A stretch of DNA of 64,000 nt from Excoecaria cochinchinensis (lineage: Eukaryota; Streptophyta; Magnoliopsida; Malpighiales; Euphorbiaceae), in NCBI GenBank assembly GCA_947683425.1, contig CANTUQ010000007.1, positions 62,001-126,000 on the forward strand, read 5' to 3'. The position numbers and the translations under genes were made by a program. Positions 62,373 to 64,000 of the stretch are shown piece by piece; the first letter of the stretch is position 1, and each line of letters starts with the position of its first letter. The notes below the pieces were generated by a model. That model was not told the origin of the DNA and made no database searches. It saw nothing but the letters and a program-made list of their open reading frames with translations.

Positions 62373-63674
62373 ATGGCGGCCTCAAAACTCGCTATTTTTA
62401 CTCTGTTTATTGCCCTAATTTTCTCCTTCGCTTGGGGGGATGTTTCAATCGACACCGATGATCAAGTCGCTGGCGTTGATTCCTCCGCTTTGAAGATCCA
62501 ACTTGACCAACTCAACTCTAAGATCCATGCTCTTGGTTCGTTTGCTTCTCATAAACTCTGGCTTTCTTTTTATTTTTCCTCTGTTTTTTTTTTCCTGCTC
62601 CCTTGAATAGGTAACGAAGTGGAGCTTTAATAATTTGCTTGGAAATACTATTTTTAGCATGAAAAACTAATAAACCCCTAGCATTTTTACATGCTTAACT
62701 TCGTACGTTTTCTCTATTGTTAATTCAACAATCAATAGTCATATACGATTGCTGCTTTGTGATTTCGAGCTTTAATTTTACTTAACATTTGTGGTTTCCT
62801 TCGGAATTTATTTCTGTTCTAAAATTAGATTTATCTATTTGAGAGGCTGATGATATTTTCGTTTCACTATCGTACCTTGCTATTATTTTATTATTCTAAA
62901 ATTACTACCTAGCACTAAGTTTTTGTAATGTCAAATTGCCTTATCCGGTTTGTCAAAGAGGCATTATTAGATTTAGATGGACATGTAGGATTAATTAGGG
63001 GAAAATTAACCCCAAATTTGTGGATGTGCGATGGAAATTTTTACTTTTACCTGCTTGTGTATTATGACTACTTTTCAACTCTGGATTGATTTTTTATTTT
63101 TGAAGAGTTAATTGGATCATGTGACTTATACATTTGCATATTTGCCTTGGCTTTTGGAACGTGTAGAATCTCAAATTGACGAGAAAACCCGAGTATTGAA
63201 GAGCAAGGATGAGATAATAACACTTAACGAGAAAGCCATTCAAGATAAGTCAGATGCAATCAAGTCCTTGGAGAGTGAAATATCTTCTCTTCAGGTGCTT
63301 CTATTATTAAACATATGCAAACACAAGGCTTTTTTCTTGTTTCATTGGTTTACACTACAGTAATGAATCATGCATAAATTTGTGACGTGAACTTTTATTA
63401 TATTCTTGAATGGAAAAGGGAAAACTAGGTGCTGCAGAGCAGGTGGGAAAAGTTCATGCACGTGCGGGTGAACTGGAGAAGCAGGTTGAGATAATTCTAG
63501 ACAGACAAACTGCTAATGTTAAAAGAACATTTAATCTTTAAATGATACTTCTCAATGCAGGTCGAGAAAATTAAAAAGGAATTGGAAGCCCAGAAAAGGG
63601 AGAAGGAGACCCTAGAAGCACGAGCTACTGTAGCTGAAAAGAAAATTAGTGAATTGAATTTGAAATTGGAGAGT
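62373..63674 (+). CDS. Signal-peptide coiled-coil protein, N-terminal part (3' part outside window)
   Basis: Four exons are visible (62373-62535, 63167-63294, 63419-63484, 63561-63674) and join in frame to 157 codons, and a GT donor at 63675 shows the gene continues past the window. The protein starts MAASKLAIFTLFIALIFSFA, a clear signal peptide ending near AWGDV. After that, almost everything is heptad-rich coiled coil: SALKIQLDQLNSKIHALESQ, IITLNEKAIQDKSDAIKSLE, ARAGELEKQVEKIKKELEAQ and EARATVAEKKISELNLKLES. The combination recalls the Arabidopsis At2g24420/At4g31340 family, annotated loosely as myosin-heavy-chain-like. Its function is not known to me. It probably acts in the secretory pathway. 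Confidence 0.87.
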
Positions 63675-64000
63675 GTAAGTTATTTGTTTGTTAGGATTTT
63701 AGCAATTTCTTAATTTTGTAATTGTCACTGTCAGCTGGATTATTTTCTTCTCTATATAGCGATTCTTAACATTAGATCACAGCATCAATTAATTTATCGT
63801 CATTCTTTTTAGAATGAATAAATTGTTGTGGCCCTCTTTCTGCCTATTGAATTTTTAGGAGTTTTGTTATAATTTTTTATGCCATTTCTTTCATGTTGAA
63901 TTAGGTAAAACTTTTCTCAAATTGCTAAATTTGTGCTGTAATACTAATTTGATTTTGGGCCGGGAGTGGAGGTCAGGAAAACTTATTTCTCATGAGGTTT
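63675..64000 (+). other. Intron of the coiled-coil gene running to the window edge
   Basis: Begins GTAAGT at 63675. No further in-frame coiled-coil exon was recognised before 64000. Confidence 0.6.

Noticed and set aside
62027..62455. 142-codon minus-strand ORF upstream of the coiled-coil gene
   Set aside because: Overlaps the promoter, leader and signal-peptide exon of the plus-strand gene; no recognisable domain.
1..64000. CRISPR arrays, operons, rRNA, phage or plasmid features
   Set aside because: The sequence is plant nuclear DNA; the regular repeats found are microsatellites, tandem duplications and transposon ends.

Overview
The window is nuclear DNA of a flowering plant, most likely a woody or herbaceous eudicot. 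The genes are AT-rich with many short GT-AG introns. The proteins are plant families: L-arabinokinase, a SAUR, a group C bZIP, a CYP716-type P450 and an ABC1 kinase fused to a beta-lactamase-like domain. Transposable elements are of plant type: an LTR element primed by initiator-Met tRNA, MULEs, Stowaway-like and other MITEs. I cannot name the species. Exon structures were read by hand from reading frames, splice signals and remembered family sequences. They join in phase but have no transcript support.

Layout. 0.36-4.2 kb (-): the 5' part of L-arabinokinase, 14 exons, running off the left edge. 4.4-14.5 kb: repeat-rich block with a MITE-like unit full of TA/CA/TATG microsatellite, a second interrupted copy of it, and a young 6.6 kb Gag-only LTR retrotransposon inserted in that second copy. 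A copy of the promoter segment of the next gene lies among these repeats. 14.5-23.1 kb: four small genes: RNA polymerase subunit RPB10 (+), an RlmH-type rRNA methyltransferase (+), a Cys-rich zinc-finger protein (+) and a SAUR (-). 23.1-27.5 kb: gene-poor, with an exact run of 30 C. 27.5-36 kb: DUF599 membrane protein (+), proteasome lid subunit RPN6 (+), a bZIP9-type factor (+) converging on a CML-type EF-hand protein (-). 37-47.1 kb (-): 18-coding-exon ABC1 kinase/beta-lactamase-like gene. 47.5-53.1 kb: a Stowaway-like MITE and two MULE-type elements of one terminal-repeat family. The second is a Pack-MULE holding pieces of a D-cysteine desulfhydrase gene and an AT-hook (AHL) gene. 53.6-55.2 kb (+): a three-exon CYP716-like P450. 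55.2-62.4 kb: mostly AT-rich spacer with MITEs and one weak small-peptide candidate. 62.4 kb to the right edge (+): the 5' part of a secreted or ER coiled-coil protein gene.

The genes do not form a pathway; this is ordinary plant gene order. The most noteworthy items are the Gag-only retrotransposon with its chain of LTR palindromes, the duplicated RPB10 promoter and 22-bp start-codon repeat, and the two-gene Pack-MULE. I found no tRNA, rRNA or CRISPR features.
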